Part shown: positions 1 through 7,092 of the stretch, piece by piece
How the letters are laid out: each line of letters opens with the position of its first letter
Position numbering within the stretch: the stretch's first letter is position 1
Assembly: GCF_015461835.1 (NCBI RefSeq)
Contig: NZ_JACOPX010000004.1
Span: 186,001-250,000, forward strand
Reading direction: 5' to 3'
Length of the DNA: 64,000 nucleotides
From: Pseudomonas neuropathica
GTDB lineage: Bacteria; Pseudomonadota; Gammaproteobacteria; Pseudomonadales; Pseudomonadaceae
The notes under the pieces: model-generated
Databases searched by the model: none
What the model was told of the DNA's origin: nothing
What the model saw: only the letters and a program-made list of their open reading frames with translations
Program-made: the position numbers and the translations under genes

Positions 1-48
1 GGGCAAAAGATCAAAAGCCAAAGCCAGAGCAAGATCAAAAGCCAGATC

Positions 49-318
49 AAGAGCCCCTCACCCTAGCCCTCTCCCGGAGGGAGAGGGGACTGACCGAGGC
101 GTTTGCGAGAGGTACGCCGACGTGCAATATCGCGTTGAACTCAGATTCTGAAACAGATCAAAAGCCCCTCTCCCAGAGGGAGAGGGGACTGACCGAGGTG
201 TTTGGGAGAGCTACGCCGACGTGCAATTCCGCGTTGAACTCAAATTCTGAAAGGCCCACAAATCGGCTCCCTCTCCCTCGGGAGAGGGCTGGGCGGGCGG
301 CGTTCCGATGAGGGGCGA
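49..318. repeat. Long imperfect inverted repeat, intergenic (first of three loci)
   Basis: Two direct copies of a block that begins with CCCTCTCCC(A/G)GAGGGAGAG and continues into a GCCGACGTGCAAT / CGCGTTGAACTCA segment lie at about 55-150 and 166-255. They are followed at about 270-318 by the inverted arm CTCCCTCTCCCTCGGGAGAG. The same architecture recurs at 39815-40020 and 48864-49120. No reading frame with coding character runs through it. A transcript would fold into a long hairpin. Confidence 0.75.
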
Positions 319-319
319 A

Positions 320-660
320 TCCAACACCGAACCAAAGCCGAACACCCGCTCTTCACCACTCAATAGGCCGAGTGTCAGCTCGCCTGCTCTTGATCTTGAT
401 CCACGGGCGACGTCGGAAGGCTGAGTGGAGGGATTGATCCGGGCGTGGGAGCGCAGCGACCGTTTGGCGCAGCCAAACACAGCGAGAGGAGGTGCAGCGA
501 AGCAAACCGTAGGCGCTGCGCCCGGATCGATCCCGCAGCGAAGGAACCCCGAGCCCCAGCGAGCGGGCCGCACGTAGGAGCAAGCCTTTTGGGTTACTTT
601 TTCGGCGTCTGGAAAAAGTGACCCGCCGTAAGGGCGGAACCCTAATCAGCAACACCCGAA
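320..660. other. Gene-free segment with apparent reading frames; probable interspersed Pseudomonas sequence
   Basis: Open frames exist here on both strands, but their translations are Arg/Ser/Pro-rich without a domain, and none has a clear ribosome binding site. The string GGCGTCTGGAAAAAGTGACC followed by CGCCGTAAGGGCGGAACC is, from memory, a recurrent intergenic sequence in fluorescent pseudomonads. It is therefore listed as a likely interspersed repeat rather than a gene. Nothing else is seen between 660 and the ccoM stop at 782. Confidence 0.45.
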
Positions 661-781
661 GCAACGGATATACACCCAAAACCCCAAGAGCATGGTCGGC
701 CCAAAGGCCGCCAAGACACAAAAAAAAAGGGGCAACCGAAGTCGCCCCAAAATGCCTTGCGTGCTCATCAATCCAGAAGAA

Positions 782-895
782 TCACTTCTTGCGCTTATTC
801 GCATCCTTCCAGATAAAAAATCCAAACCCTGCAAAAAACAGAACCATCAGCCCTACAGTCAGGACCCCGGCAAACACCACGTTATCGAAAAACAT
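782..895 (-). CDS. ccoM: cbb3-type cytochrome c oxidase small subunit CcoM
   Basis: This encodes a 37-residue protein that begins MFFDNVVFAGVL and ends FIWKDANKRKK. One membrane helix spans about residues 7-29 and a basic tail follows. Length and sequence match CcoM, the single-helix subunit that stabilises cbb3 terminal oxidases in Pseudomonas stutzeri. The start is supported by CAGGAG ending about 8 bases before the ATG. A near-consensus Anr/FNR box (961-974) lies about 65 bp upstream, as expected for a microaerobically induced oxidase subunit. The gene stands alone, away from any ccoNOQP operon. Identity is from family knowledge; regulation is inferred. Confidence 0.85.
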   Translation of the reverse strand: MFFDNVVFAGVLTVGLMVLFFAGFGFFIWKDANKRKK

Positions 896-960
896 GACTG
901 GCCTCCTGGCCCCTGCTCTGCTGCGATGGGACTAAGTTACCAAACACACAGGCGCACAAA

Positions 961-974
961 TTGACCGGGATCAA
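961..974 (-). promoter_or_regulatory. Probable Anr/FNR box upstream of ccoM
   Basis: TTGACCGGGATCAA fits the Anr/FNR consensus TTGAT-N4-ATCAA with one mismatch. It is centred about 72 bp before the ccoM start, a distance that fits an activator site with a short leader. Confidence 0.6.
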
Positions 975-1010
975 TACCAGCAACGAAGGGGGACAAAGGA
1001 GGGAAAATAA

Positions 1011-1024
1011 CTGACCTGCATCAA
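1011..1024 (-). promoter_or_regulatory. Second, weaker Anr-like half site
   Basis: CTGACCTGCATCAA keeps one perfect ATCAA half and a degenerate left half. It lies exactly 50 bp from the first box and between that box and the stop of the small gene at 1041. It could be an accessory site or chance. Confidence 0.3.
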
Positions 1025-1040
1025 CGAACGCAGGGGGAGA

Positions 1041-1202
1041 TCAACGCTTTTTCGGCTTGTTTTTCGACTTTTTCTTGGCTTTTCCCAGCGGCATAGCCTG
1101 CTCGAACGCTTGGCGCACCTCGTTCAGGCGCTTCTCTTTAATGTCATGCACACGCTTGGCGCGCTCAGTGCTGAGGTCAATCAGTTTGTCATCTTGGCTC
1201 AT
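1041..1202 (-). CDS. Small basic protein of unknown function, 53 aa
   Basis: The frame runs from ATG at 1202 to TGA at 1041 and encodes a 53-residue protein. It has a charged, helix-prone N-terminal half (MSQDDKLIDLSTERAKRVHD) and a strongly basic end (GKAKKKSKNKPKKR). There is no signal peptide or membrane segment. The lysine-rich tail could bind nucleic acid or ribosomes, but no family is recognised with certainty. I believe similar proteins are conserved across Pseudomonas. It reads in the same direction as ccoM, which lies about 145 bp downstream. Confidence 0.65.
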   Translation of the reverse strand: MSQDDKLIDLSTERAKRVHDIKEKRLNEVRQAFEQAMPLGKAKKKSKNKPKKR

Positions 1203-1318
1203 GGCGTCAGTACATCACTTGAAAGAATCACAACTGCCACATCACCGGCAGGACAGCGCCAATAATGCAGCCTCAGACGCGCGCTGACCAGCCGGCAAGC
1301 CTCACGTGGTACAACGAC

Positions 1319-1660
1319 TCAGATCTCGATATCGACCCACAAGCCCTGACGCGGCTGATCTTCCATCAGTGGCACCACCGGCACGGTGTTGTCGGCGTTG
1401 AGCTCGGTGCCGGGCACGGCGAGGTGTTCTTCCGGGTCTTCGTCGGCTTCGCGGCGGCGTCGGTCACGCTCCTGCTGACGGCGTTGTTCTTCACGCGCCA
1501 GCAGGCGATCCTCTTCCGGATCGCGCTTTTGCAGATCGATCGTGCTTTCGTTGGAGCTTTCCTGCACCGGCACCACCGGAGGAATGTCCGGCCGCTGGCG
1601 GATCGGATCCTGCTGGGAAGTGATCGGCACAGCGCTCAGAGGGAGCATCGGTGGCAACAT
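1319..1660 (-). CDS. Hypothetical charged protein, 113 aa
   Basis: The start at 1660 is chosen because AGGAGA stands about 9 bases before the ATG. The longer frame extending upstream runs into a REP repeat and has no such site. The protein opens MLPPMLPLSAVPITSQQDP. Its middle (about residues 40-75) is a run of Glu/Arg/Gln that should form a single charged helix or coiled coil (EEDRLLAREEQRRQQERDRR), followed by an acidic, Pro/Val-containing C-terminus. No enzymatic motif is visible and the function is unknown. Confidence 0.6.
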   Translation of the reverse strand: MLPPMLPLSAVPITSQQDPIRQRPDIPPVVPVQESSNESTIDLQKRDPEEDRLLAREEQRRQQERDRRRREADEDPEEHLAVPGTELNADNTVPVVPLMEDQPRQGLWVDIEI

Positions 1661-1743
1661 ATAAAGGGTCTCCTGTCTGCAGGCTATCGGCTGCGGCAAA
1701 GGCGCCTTGAGCCGTCGGTCGCAAACTTGTGACCGGGTTGGCA

Positions 1744-1841
1744 CTGTAGGAGCTGCCGAAGGCTGCGATCTTTTAATGGGACAACACCGATTCCAAGTGT
1801 TCCCCAAGATCAAAAGATCGCAGCCTTCGGCAGCTCATACC
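1744..1841. repeat. REP pair (REPIN), GCAGCCTTCGGCAGCTC family
   Basis: TGTAGGAGCTGCCGAAGGCT at 1746 is answered by the inverted copy AGCCTTCGGCAGCTCATAC near 1821. Between them are about 55 unrelated bases and a small AAGATCAAAAGATC motif. The same family occurs at 21254, 34436, 43914, 46225 and 56356. Confidence 0.8.
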
Positions 1842-1852
1842 CCAGTATTCCT

Positions 1853-1881
1853 TTGGCCTCAGGGTCGCATTCCGTTAAGAT
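1853..1881 (+). promoter_or_regulatory. Candidate sigma-70 promoter for rapA
   Basis: TTGGCC (1853-1858) and TAAGAT (1876-1881) are separated by 17 bp and lie 33 bp before the rapA ATG. Both hexamers are imperfect. Confidence 0.4.
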
Positions 1882-1913
1882 AGCCCGCTTTTTCAAGGTG
1901 GGAGTCAGGCAGC

Positions 1914-4760
1914 ATGGCGCAGCAGTATCAACCGGGGCAACGCTGGATCAGTGACAGCGAAGCAGAGCTTGGTTTAGGCACCGTTCTGGCACAGGACGGC
2001 CGCTTGTTGACCGTGCTTTACCCGGCCACTGGCGAAACCCGCCAGTACGCGCTACGGAATGCGCCCCTGACCCGCGTGCGGTTCTCGCCGGGTGACAGCA
2101 TCACCCACTTCGAAGGCTGGAAAATGACTGTGCAGCAAGTCGATGACGTCGACGGGCTGATGGTCTATCACGGTCTCAACGGGCAGAACGAAGCCGTCAC
2201 CCTGCCGGAAACCCAGCTGTCGAACTTCATTCAGTTCCGTCTGGCCAGCGACCGTCTGTTCGCCGGCCAGATCGATCCGCTGGCGTGGTTCTCGCTGCGT
2301 TACAACACCCTCGAACACACCAGCCGCCAGTTGCAATCTTCGCTCTGGGGCCTGGGTGGCGTTCGCGCGCAGCCAATCGCGCACCAATTGCATATCGCCC
2401 GTGAAGTCGCCGACCGTATCGCTCCGCGCGTTCTGCTGGCGGACGAAGTGGGTCTGGGTAAAACCATCGAAGCCGGTCTGGTGATCCATCGCCAACTGCT
2501 CTCGGGCCGCGCCAACCGCGTGCTGATCCTCGTCCCGGAAAACCTCCAGCACCAGTGGCTGGTCGAAATGCGCCGCCGCTTCAACCTGCAAGTTGCGCTG
2601 TTCGACGAAGAACGTTTCATCGAAAGCGATGCCACCAACCCGTTCGAAGACACGCAACTGGCGCTGGTGGCGCTGGAGTGGCTGGTCGACGACGAGAAGG
2701 CGCAGGACGCACTGTTCGCAGCCGGTTGGGATTTGCTGGTGGTCGACGAAGCCCACCACCTGGTCTGGCACGAAGAGAAAGCCAGCGCGGAATATTCGCT
2801 GGTCGAGCAACTCGCCGAAGTCATTCCGGGCGTGCTGCTGCTCACCGCCACCCCGGAACAACTCGGCCAGGACAGCCACTTCGCCCGTCTGCGCCTGCTC
2901 GACCCGAACCGTTTCCATGACCTGGCTGCCTTCCGCGCCGAGAGCGACAACTATCGCCCGGTGGCCGAAGCCGTTCAGGAACTGCTCGACAAGGGCCGTC
3001 TCTCGGCCAAAGCGCACAAAACCATTCAGGGTTTCCTCGGCAACGAAGGCGAAGCCTTGCTGACCGCTGTCAACGATGGCGACACCGAAGCCAGCGCGCG
3101 CCTCGTGCGTGAACTGCTCGATCGCCACGGCACCGGCCGCGTGCTGTTCCGTAATACCCGCGCCGCCGTGCAGGGTTTCCCGGAGCGCAAACTGCACCCG
3201 TACCCGCTGCCATGCCCGGACGAATACCTCGAACTGCCGCTGGGCGAACACGCCGAGCTGTACCCGGAAGTCAGCTTCCAGGCCCAGCCGGACGCCAGCG
3301 AAGAAGAGCGCTGGTGGAAATTCGACCCGCGCGTCGAATGGCTGATCGATCAGCTGAAAATGCTCAAGCGCACCAAGGTGCTGGTGATCTGCGCCCACGC
3401 CGAAACCGCGATGGACCTGGAAGACGCCCTGCGCGTGCGTTCCGGCATCCCGGCCACGGTGTTCCATGAAGGCATGAACATCCTTGAGCGTGACCGCGCC
3501 GCCGCCTACTTCGCCGACGAAGAGTTTGGCGCGCAAGTGCTGATCTGCTCGGAAATCGGCAGTGAAGGTCGCAACTTCCAGTTCGCGCACCACCTGGTGC
3601 TGTTCGATCTGCCGTCGCACCCGGATTTGCTCGAGCAGCGTATCGGTCGTCTCGACCGGATCGGCCAGAAACACATCATCGAACTGCACGTGCCGTACCT
3701 GGAAACCAGCCCGCAAGAGCGCCTGTTCCAGTGGTATCACGAAGCGCTGAACGCGTTCCTCAACACCTGCCCGACCGGCAACGCCTTGCAGCACCAGTTC
3801 GGCCCGCGCCTGCTGCCGCTGCTCGAAGAAGCCGACGACAGCGAGTGGCAAGCCCTGATCGACGAAGCGCGCACCGAGCGTGAGCGTCTGGAAGCCGAAC
3901 TGCACACCGGTCGTGACCGTCTGCTGGAACTCAACTCCGGCGGCGCCGGCGAAGGTGAAGCGCTGGTCGAGGACATCCTCGAGCAAGACGATCAGTTCGC
4001 CCTGCCGATCTACATGGAAACCCTGTTCGACGCCTTCGGCATCGACAGCGAGGACCATTCGGAAAACGCCCTGATCCTCAAGCCGAGCGAAAAAATGCTC
4101 GACGCCAGTTTCCCGCTGGGCGACGACGAAGGCGTGACCATCACCTACGACCGCAACCAGGCGCTGTCGCGCGAAGACATGCAGTTCATCACCTGGGAAC
4201 ACCCGATGGTGCAGGGCGGCATGGATCTGGTGCTGTCCGGTTCGATGGGCAACACCGCCGTCGCGCTGATCAAGAACAAGGCACTGAAGCCGGGCACCGT
4301 ACTGCTGGAATTGCTGTATGTCAGCGAAGTGGTCGCGCCGCGCTCGCTGCAACTGGGCCGTTACCTGCCGCCGGCCGCTCTGCGCTGCCTGCTCGATGCC
4401 AATGGCAACGACCTGTCGCCACGGGTTTCCTTCGAAACCCTCAACGATCAACTGGAAAGCGTGCCGCGTGCCAGCGCCAACAAGTTCATCCAGGCCCAGC
4501 GCGATCAGCTGACGCCACGGATCAACGCCGGTGAAGACAAGATCGCCCCGCGTCACGCCGAGCGCGTGGCCGAGGCCCGCCGCCGTCTGGCCGCCGACAC
4601 CGACGAAGAACTGGCGCGCCTGACCGCGTTGCAAGCGGTCAACCCGACCGTGCGTGACAGCGAACTGGTGGCGTTGCGTGAACAGCGTGAGCAGGGTCTG
4701 GCGATGCTGGATAAAGCGGCGTTGCGTCTGGAAGCGATTCGGGTGTTGGTAGCGGGTTAA
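1914..4760 (+). CDS. rapA: RNA polymerase-associated ATPase RapA
   Basis: RapA (HepA) is a Swi2/Snf2 ATPase that binds core RNA polymerase and helps recycle stalled or post-termination complexes. The 948-residue product has the family length. N-terminal Tudor-like domains occupy about residues 1-110. The ATPase lobe follows, with Walker A DEVGLGKT at 177-184 and DEAH at 278-281. The second helicase lobe includes [10 protein letters not shown] and [11 protein letters not shown] near residues 550-590, and the C-terminal family-specific region completes it. The start is supported by GGGAG upstream. It is monocistronic, with a candidate promoter just before it and a strong terminator directly after. 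Confidence 0.97.
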   Translation: MAQQYQPGQRWISDSEAELGLGTVLAQDGRLLTVLYPATGETRQYALRNAPLTRVRFSPGDSITHFEGWKMTVQQVDDVDGLMVYHGLNGQNEAVTLPETQLSNFIQFRLASDRLFAGQIDPLAWFSLRYNTLEHTSRQLQSSLWGLGGVRAQPIAHQLHIAREVADRIAPRVLLADEVGLGKTIEAGLVIHRQLLSGRANRVLILVPENLQHQWLVEMRRRFNLQVALFDEERFIESDATNPFEDTQLALVALEWLVDDEKAQDALFAAGWDLLVVDEAHHLVWHEEKASAEYSLVEQLAEVIPGVLLLTATPEQLGQDSHFARLRLLDPNRFHDLAAFRAESDNYRPVAEAVQELLDKGRLSAKAHKTIQGFLGNEGEALLTAVNDGDTEASARLVRELLDRHGTGRVLFRNTRAAVQGFPERKLHPYPLPCPDEYLELPLGEHAELYPEVSFQAQPDASEEERWWKFDPRVEWLIDQLKMLKRTKVLVICAHAETAMDLEDALRVRSGIPATVFHEGMNILERDRAAAYFADEEFGAQVLICSEIGSEGRNFQFAHHLVLFDLPSHPDLLEQRIGRLDRIGQKHIIELHVPYLETSPQERLFQWYHEALNAFLNTCPTGNALQHQFGPRLLPLLEEADDSEWQALIDEARTERERLEAELHTGRDRLLELNSGGAGEGEALVEDILEQDDQFALPIYMETLFDAFGIDSEDHSENALILKPSEKMLDASFPLGDDEGVTITYDRNQALSREDMQFITWEHPMVQGGMDLVLSGSMGNTAVALIKNKALKPGTVLLELLYVSEVVAPRSLQLGRYLPPAALRCLLDANGNDLSPRVSFETLNDQLESVPRASANKFIQAQRDQLTPRINAGEDKIAPRHAERVAEARRRLAADTDEELARLTALQAVNPTVRDSELVALREQREQGLAMLDKAALRLEAIRVLVAG

Positions 4761-4788
4761 TCGCCCTGCCCCATCGCTGAAAACAAGA

Positions 4789-4815
4789 AGGCCCGCAGTG
4801 ATGCGGGCCTTTTTT
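4789..4815 (+). terminator. Rho-independent terminator of rapA
   Basis: A 9-bp perfect stem AGGCCCGCA/TGCGGGCCT closes a GTGA loop and is followed by a run of T. Confidence 0.9.
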
Positions 4816-4850
4816 GTTTGCCTGTGATTTTTCAGCTGATGCTGATGACC

Positions 4851-4920
4851 CCTTCGCGAGCAAGCTCGCTCCCACAGTTTGGAATGCGTTCCCATGTGGG
4901 AGCGAGCTTGCTCGCGAAGG
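4851..4920. repeat. REP pair (REPIN), CGCGAGCAAGCTCGCTCCC family
   Basis: CCTTCGCGAGCAAGCTCGCT and its exact inverted copy enclose about 20 bases. The pair sits between the rapA terminator and the end of the convergent MFS gene. Confidence 0.9.
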
Positions 4921-4923
4921 CAA

Positions 4924-6273
4924 TCATGCCGTCGCCGCTGCAACCTCTGGCTCAACCACAGCAACCAACCCCTCCTTCATCCGCTGCGCATCCCGGACAA
5001 AACACCGCGCAGCCAGAAACAGAAACACCATGGTCAAAAACAGCGCCACCGGAATCAGGTACATCGCATCATGCAGCCCGACTGCCTTGAACGCTTCGGT
5101 CATCTGCTCCGCCCCAGCCGCCAGCATCGCGGTATGCGCGAAATGATCCGACAAGCCCCCTACCACCACCGGTCCAAGACCGCCGCCCAGCAGATACAAC
5201 CCGGCGAAGAACAACGCCATCGCCGTCGCTCGCAGGCGCGGTTCGACCACGTCCTGAATCGCCGTATAAACGCAGGTGTAGAAGTTGTAGGCGAACAGCC
5301 AGCCGACACTGAACACCGCGACAAACACGCCAATCTCGATCCGCCCGGAATGCAGCGCCCACGCCGTGCACAAGGTCGAGATAATCAGACTGAACGCCGC
5401 AAACAGCAGCCGCCCGTTGGCCACACGCTGGTGAATCTTGTCGGCAATCCAGCCGCCCAGGGTCAAGCCGACCAGCCCGGTCACGCCAACGATAACTCCG
5501 GTGGCCACCGCCGCTTCCTGCAACGGCATGAGGAAATAGCGTTGCAGCATCGGCACCAGAAACGAGTTACAGGCATAGGTGGCGAAGTTGAAGCACAACC
5601 CGGCCATCACCAGCCAGAGAAAGGTCGGCACTGCGAGAATCCGCCGGATCGGCTTGTCGACTTTCTCTTGCGAAACCTGCACGGTTTCCGCCGCCCCGCG
5701 CTTCGGCTCTTTAATGAAGAACATGAAAATCGCCAGGATCAGCCCTGGTACTGCGGCAATAAAGAACGGCGCACGCCAGCTGTCGAACGCCTTGACCATC
5801 GCCCCGATGGTGAAAAACGCCAGCAACAGCCCTAACGGCAAACCGAGCATGAAAATGCCCATCGCCCGCGCCCGACGATGAGCCGGAAACAAATCACCGA
5901 TCAGTGAGTTGGCCGCCGGCGCATAACTGGCTTCACCGATGCCGATGCCCATGCGCACGATCAGGAAGCTCCAGAAACTGCCGACCAGGCCGTTGACTGC
6001 CGTTAGCGCACTCCACGTTGCCAGGCCCCAGCCCATCAGCTTGCTGCGCGAACCGGTATCGGCCATCCGCCCCAGCGGCAGTCCGGCGATCGCGTAAACA
6101 ATGGTGAATGCGGTACCGACGATGCCCAGTTGAAAGTCACTGAGGTGCCATTCCATACGGATCGGCTCGATGATGATCGCCGGAATGGTGCGGTCGAAAA
6201 AGTTGAACAGGTTGGCGAGGAACAGCAGGAACAGAATGCGCCAGGCATTCGCCGCTTGGGTCGAGTTCTGCAT
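4924..6273 (-). CDS. MFS transporter, Spinster/hexuronate-like type
   Basis: The 449-residue inner-membrane protein has about 12 predicted helices. The N-terminal FLANLFNFFDRTIPAIIIEP opening and the loop GRMADTGSRSKLMG near residue 70 (MFS motif A, GxxxDxxxRxxxx) place it in the major facilitator superfamily. The closest type I recognise is the Spinster-like/organic-anion group annotated in many pseudomonads. The substrate cannot be read from sequence. It is monocistronic. Its 3' end touches the REPIN after rapA, and its promoter must lie in the 300-bp gap shared with the divergent gene at 6575. Confidence 0.88.
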   Translation of the reverse strand: MQNSTQAANAWRILFLLFLANLFNFFDRTIPAIIIEPIRMEWHLSDFQLGIVGTAFTIVYAIAGLPLGRMADTGSRSKLMGWGLATWSALTAVNGLVGSFWSFLIVRMGIGIGEASYAPAANSLIGDLFPAHRRARAMGIFMLGLPLGLLLAFFTIGAMVKAFDSWRAPFFIAAVPGLILAIFMFFIKEPKRGAAETVQVSQEKVDKPIRRILAVPTFLWLVMAGLCFNFATYACNSFLVPMLQRYFLMPLQEAAVATGVIVGVTGLVGLTLGGWIADKIHQRVANGRLLFAAFSLIISTLCTAWALHSGRIEIGVFVAVFSVGWLFAYNFYTCVYTAIQDVVEPRLRATAMALFFAGLYLLGGGLGPVVVGGLSDHFAHTAMLAAGAEQMTEAFKAVGLHDAMYLIPVALFLTMVFLFLAARCFVRDAQRMKEGLVAVVEPEVAAATA

Positions 6274-6574
6274 GGGTCCGTCTCTTTATTGTTATAGGGC
6301 TTCACTGCCACCGCATCCGAGCCCGGAACCTGCAATCTAGTCAGCCGCGCAATGGCTGTCTGTGATCATTCGTCTGCCTGATATCGGCCCATGGCACTGT
6401 AACGAAACGTAAGCCTTTGATAAGTCAGCAATCCCCCGAAAACCGGGGCTTTTGCGGCAAAACCTTGCCACAAAAAAATACTTTCGCGCCCCCCTTCCCA
6501 AGTCTGCGGCAAAGCCTAGAATGGCCGCCGGATCCGTCCGGATCTCCCGATCAATCCCTTTGATACCCTCGCCC
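6274..6574. other. Divergent intergenic region, 301 bp
   Basis: This separates the MFS gene (leftward) from the cysteine-cluster gene (rightward) and must hold both promoters. No repeat, hairpin or recognised operator is seen. Apparent frames entering it from either side lack ribosome binding sites. Confidence 0.5.
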
Positions 6575-6943
6575 ATGTCTGAAGTCAGTCCGTGTCTGAA
6601 TTGCGGTGCCTGCTGTTCCCATTTTCGCGTGTCTTTCTTTTGGGGTGAGTGCGCATCTTCCGGCGGCACGGTGCCTGATGAGTTGGTCACACAGATCAGC
6701 CCGAGTCGGGTGGCGATGAACGGCACCGACTGCAAATCGCCGCGTTGCACGGCGTTGGTCGGTGAAGTCGGCAGCGAGGTGAAGTGCTCGATTTATGAAC
6801 TGCGCTCCAGCCCCTGCCGCGAATTCGAGTCGTCATGGGAAAATGGCGAGCAGAATGTCGATTGCGATAAGGCCCGCGCGCGTTTCGGCTTGCCGCCCCT
6901 GCAACCCGATTGGGCGCAAATCCCTTTCGAACAGATCGCTTAA
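6575..6943 (+). CDS. YkgJ-family cysteine cluster protein
   Basis: The 122-residue cytosolic protein opens MSEVSPCLNCGACCSHFRV. The CxxCxxCC cluster, together with later cysteines in DCKSPRC, VKCSIYELRSSPCREF and VDCDKAR, is the signature of the YkgJ/UPF0153 family (CxxCGxCC...CxxxxxRPxxCR), a putative Fe-S or zinc cluster fold. The ATG at 6575 is chosen because the family starts immediately before this cluster. Biochemical role is unknown for most members. It is not obviously in an operon with the c-di-GMP protein 150 bp downstream. Confidence 0.85.
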   Translation: MSEVSPCLNCGACCSHFRVSFFWGECASSGGTVPDELVTQISPSRVAMNGTDCKSPRCTALVGEVGSEVKCSIYELRSSPCREFESSWENGEQNVDCDKARARFGLPPLQPDWAQIPFEQIA

Positions 6944-7092
6944 GCTTTTAGCGCCAATCGCTATGACGCTAATGCCAAAATCATTAGCGCCAATGTGCCA
7001 CTACCGCTTGCATGCCGAAATCGGCCTCTATACTCCTGACATTCAACTGCGTTCAACGCGCACTCGGGACGACTTCAGAGACGGGGCATGCT

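Noticed and set aside
2052..4964. A 970-codon open frame antisense to rapA
   Set aside because: It lies entirely opposite a strongly conserved gene, its composition is the mirror of high-GC third positions, and its translation has no domain. It is a shadow of rapA.
6337..6750. A 137-codon minus-strand frame between the MFS and cysteine-cluster genes
   Set aside because: It covers the promoter gap and the conserved CxxCxxCC coding region on the other strand, and it lacks a binding site.
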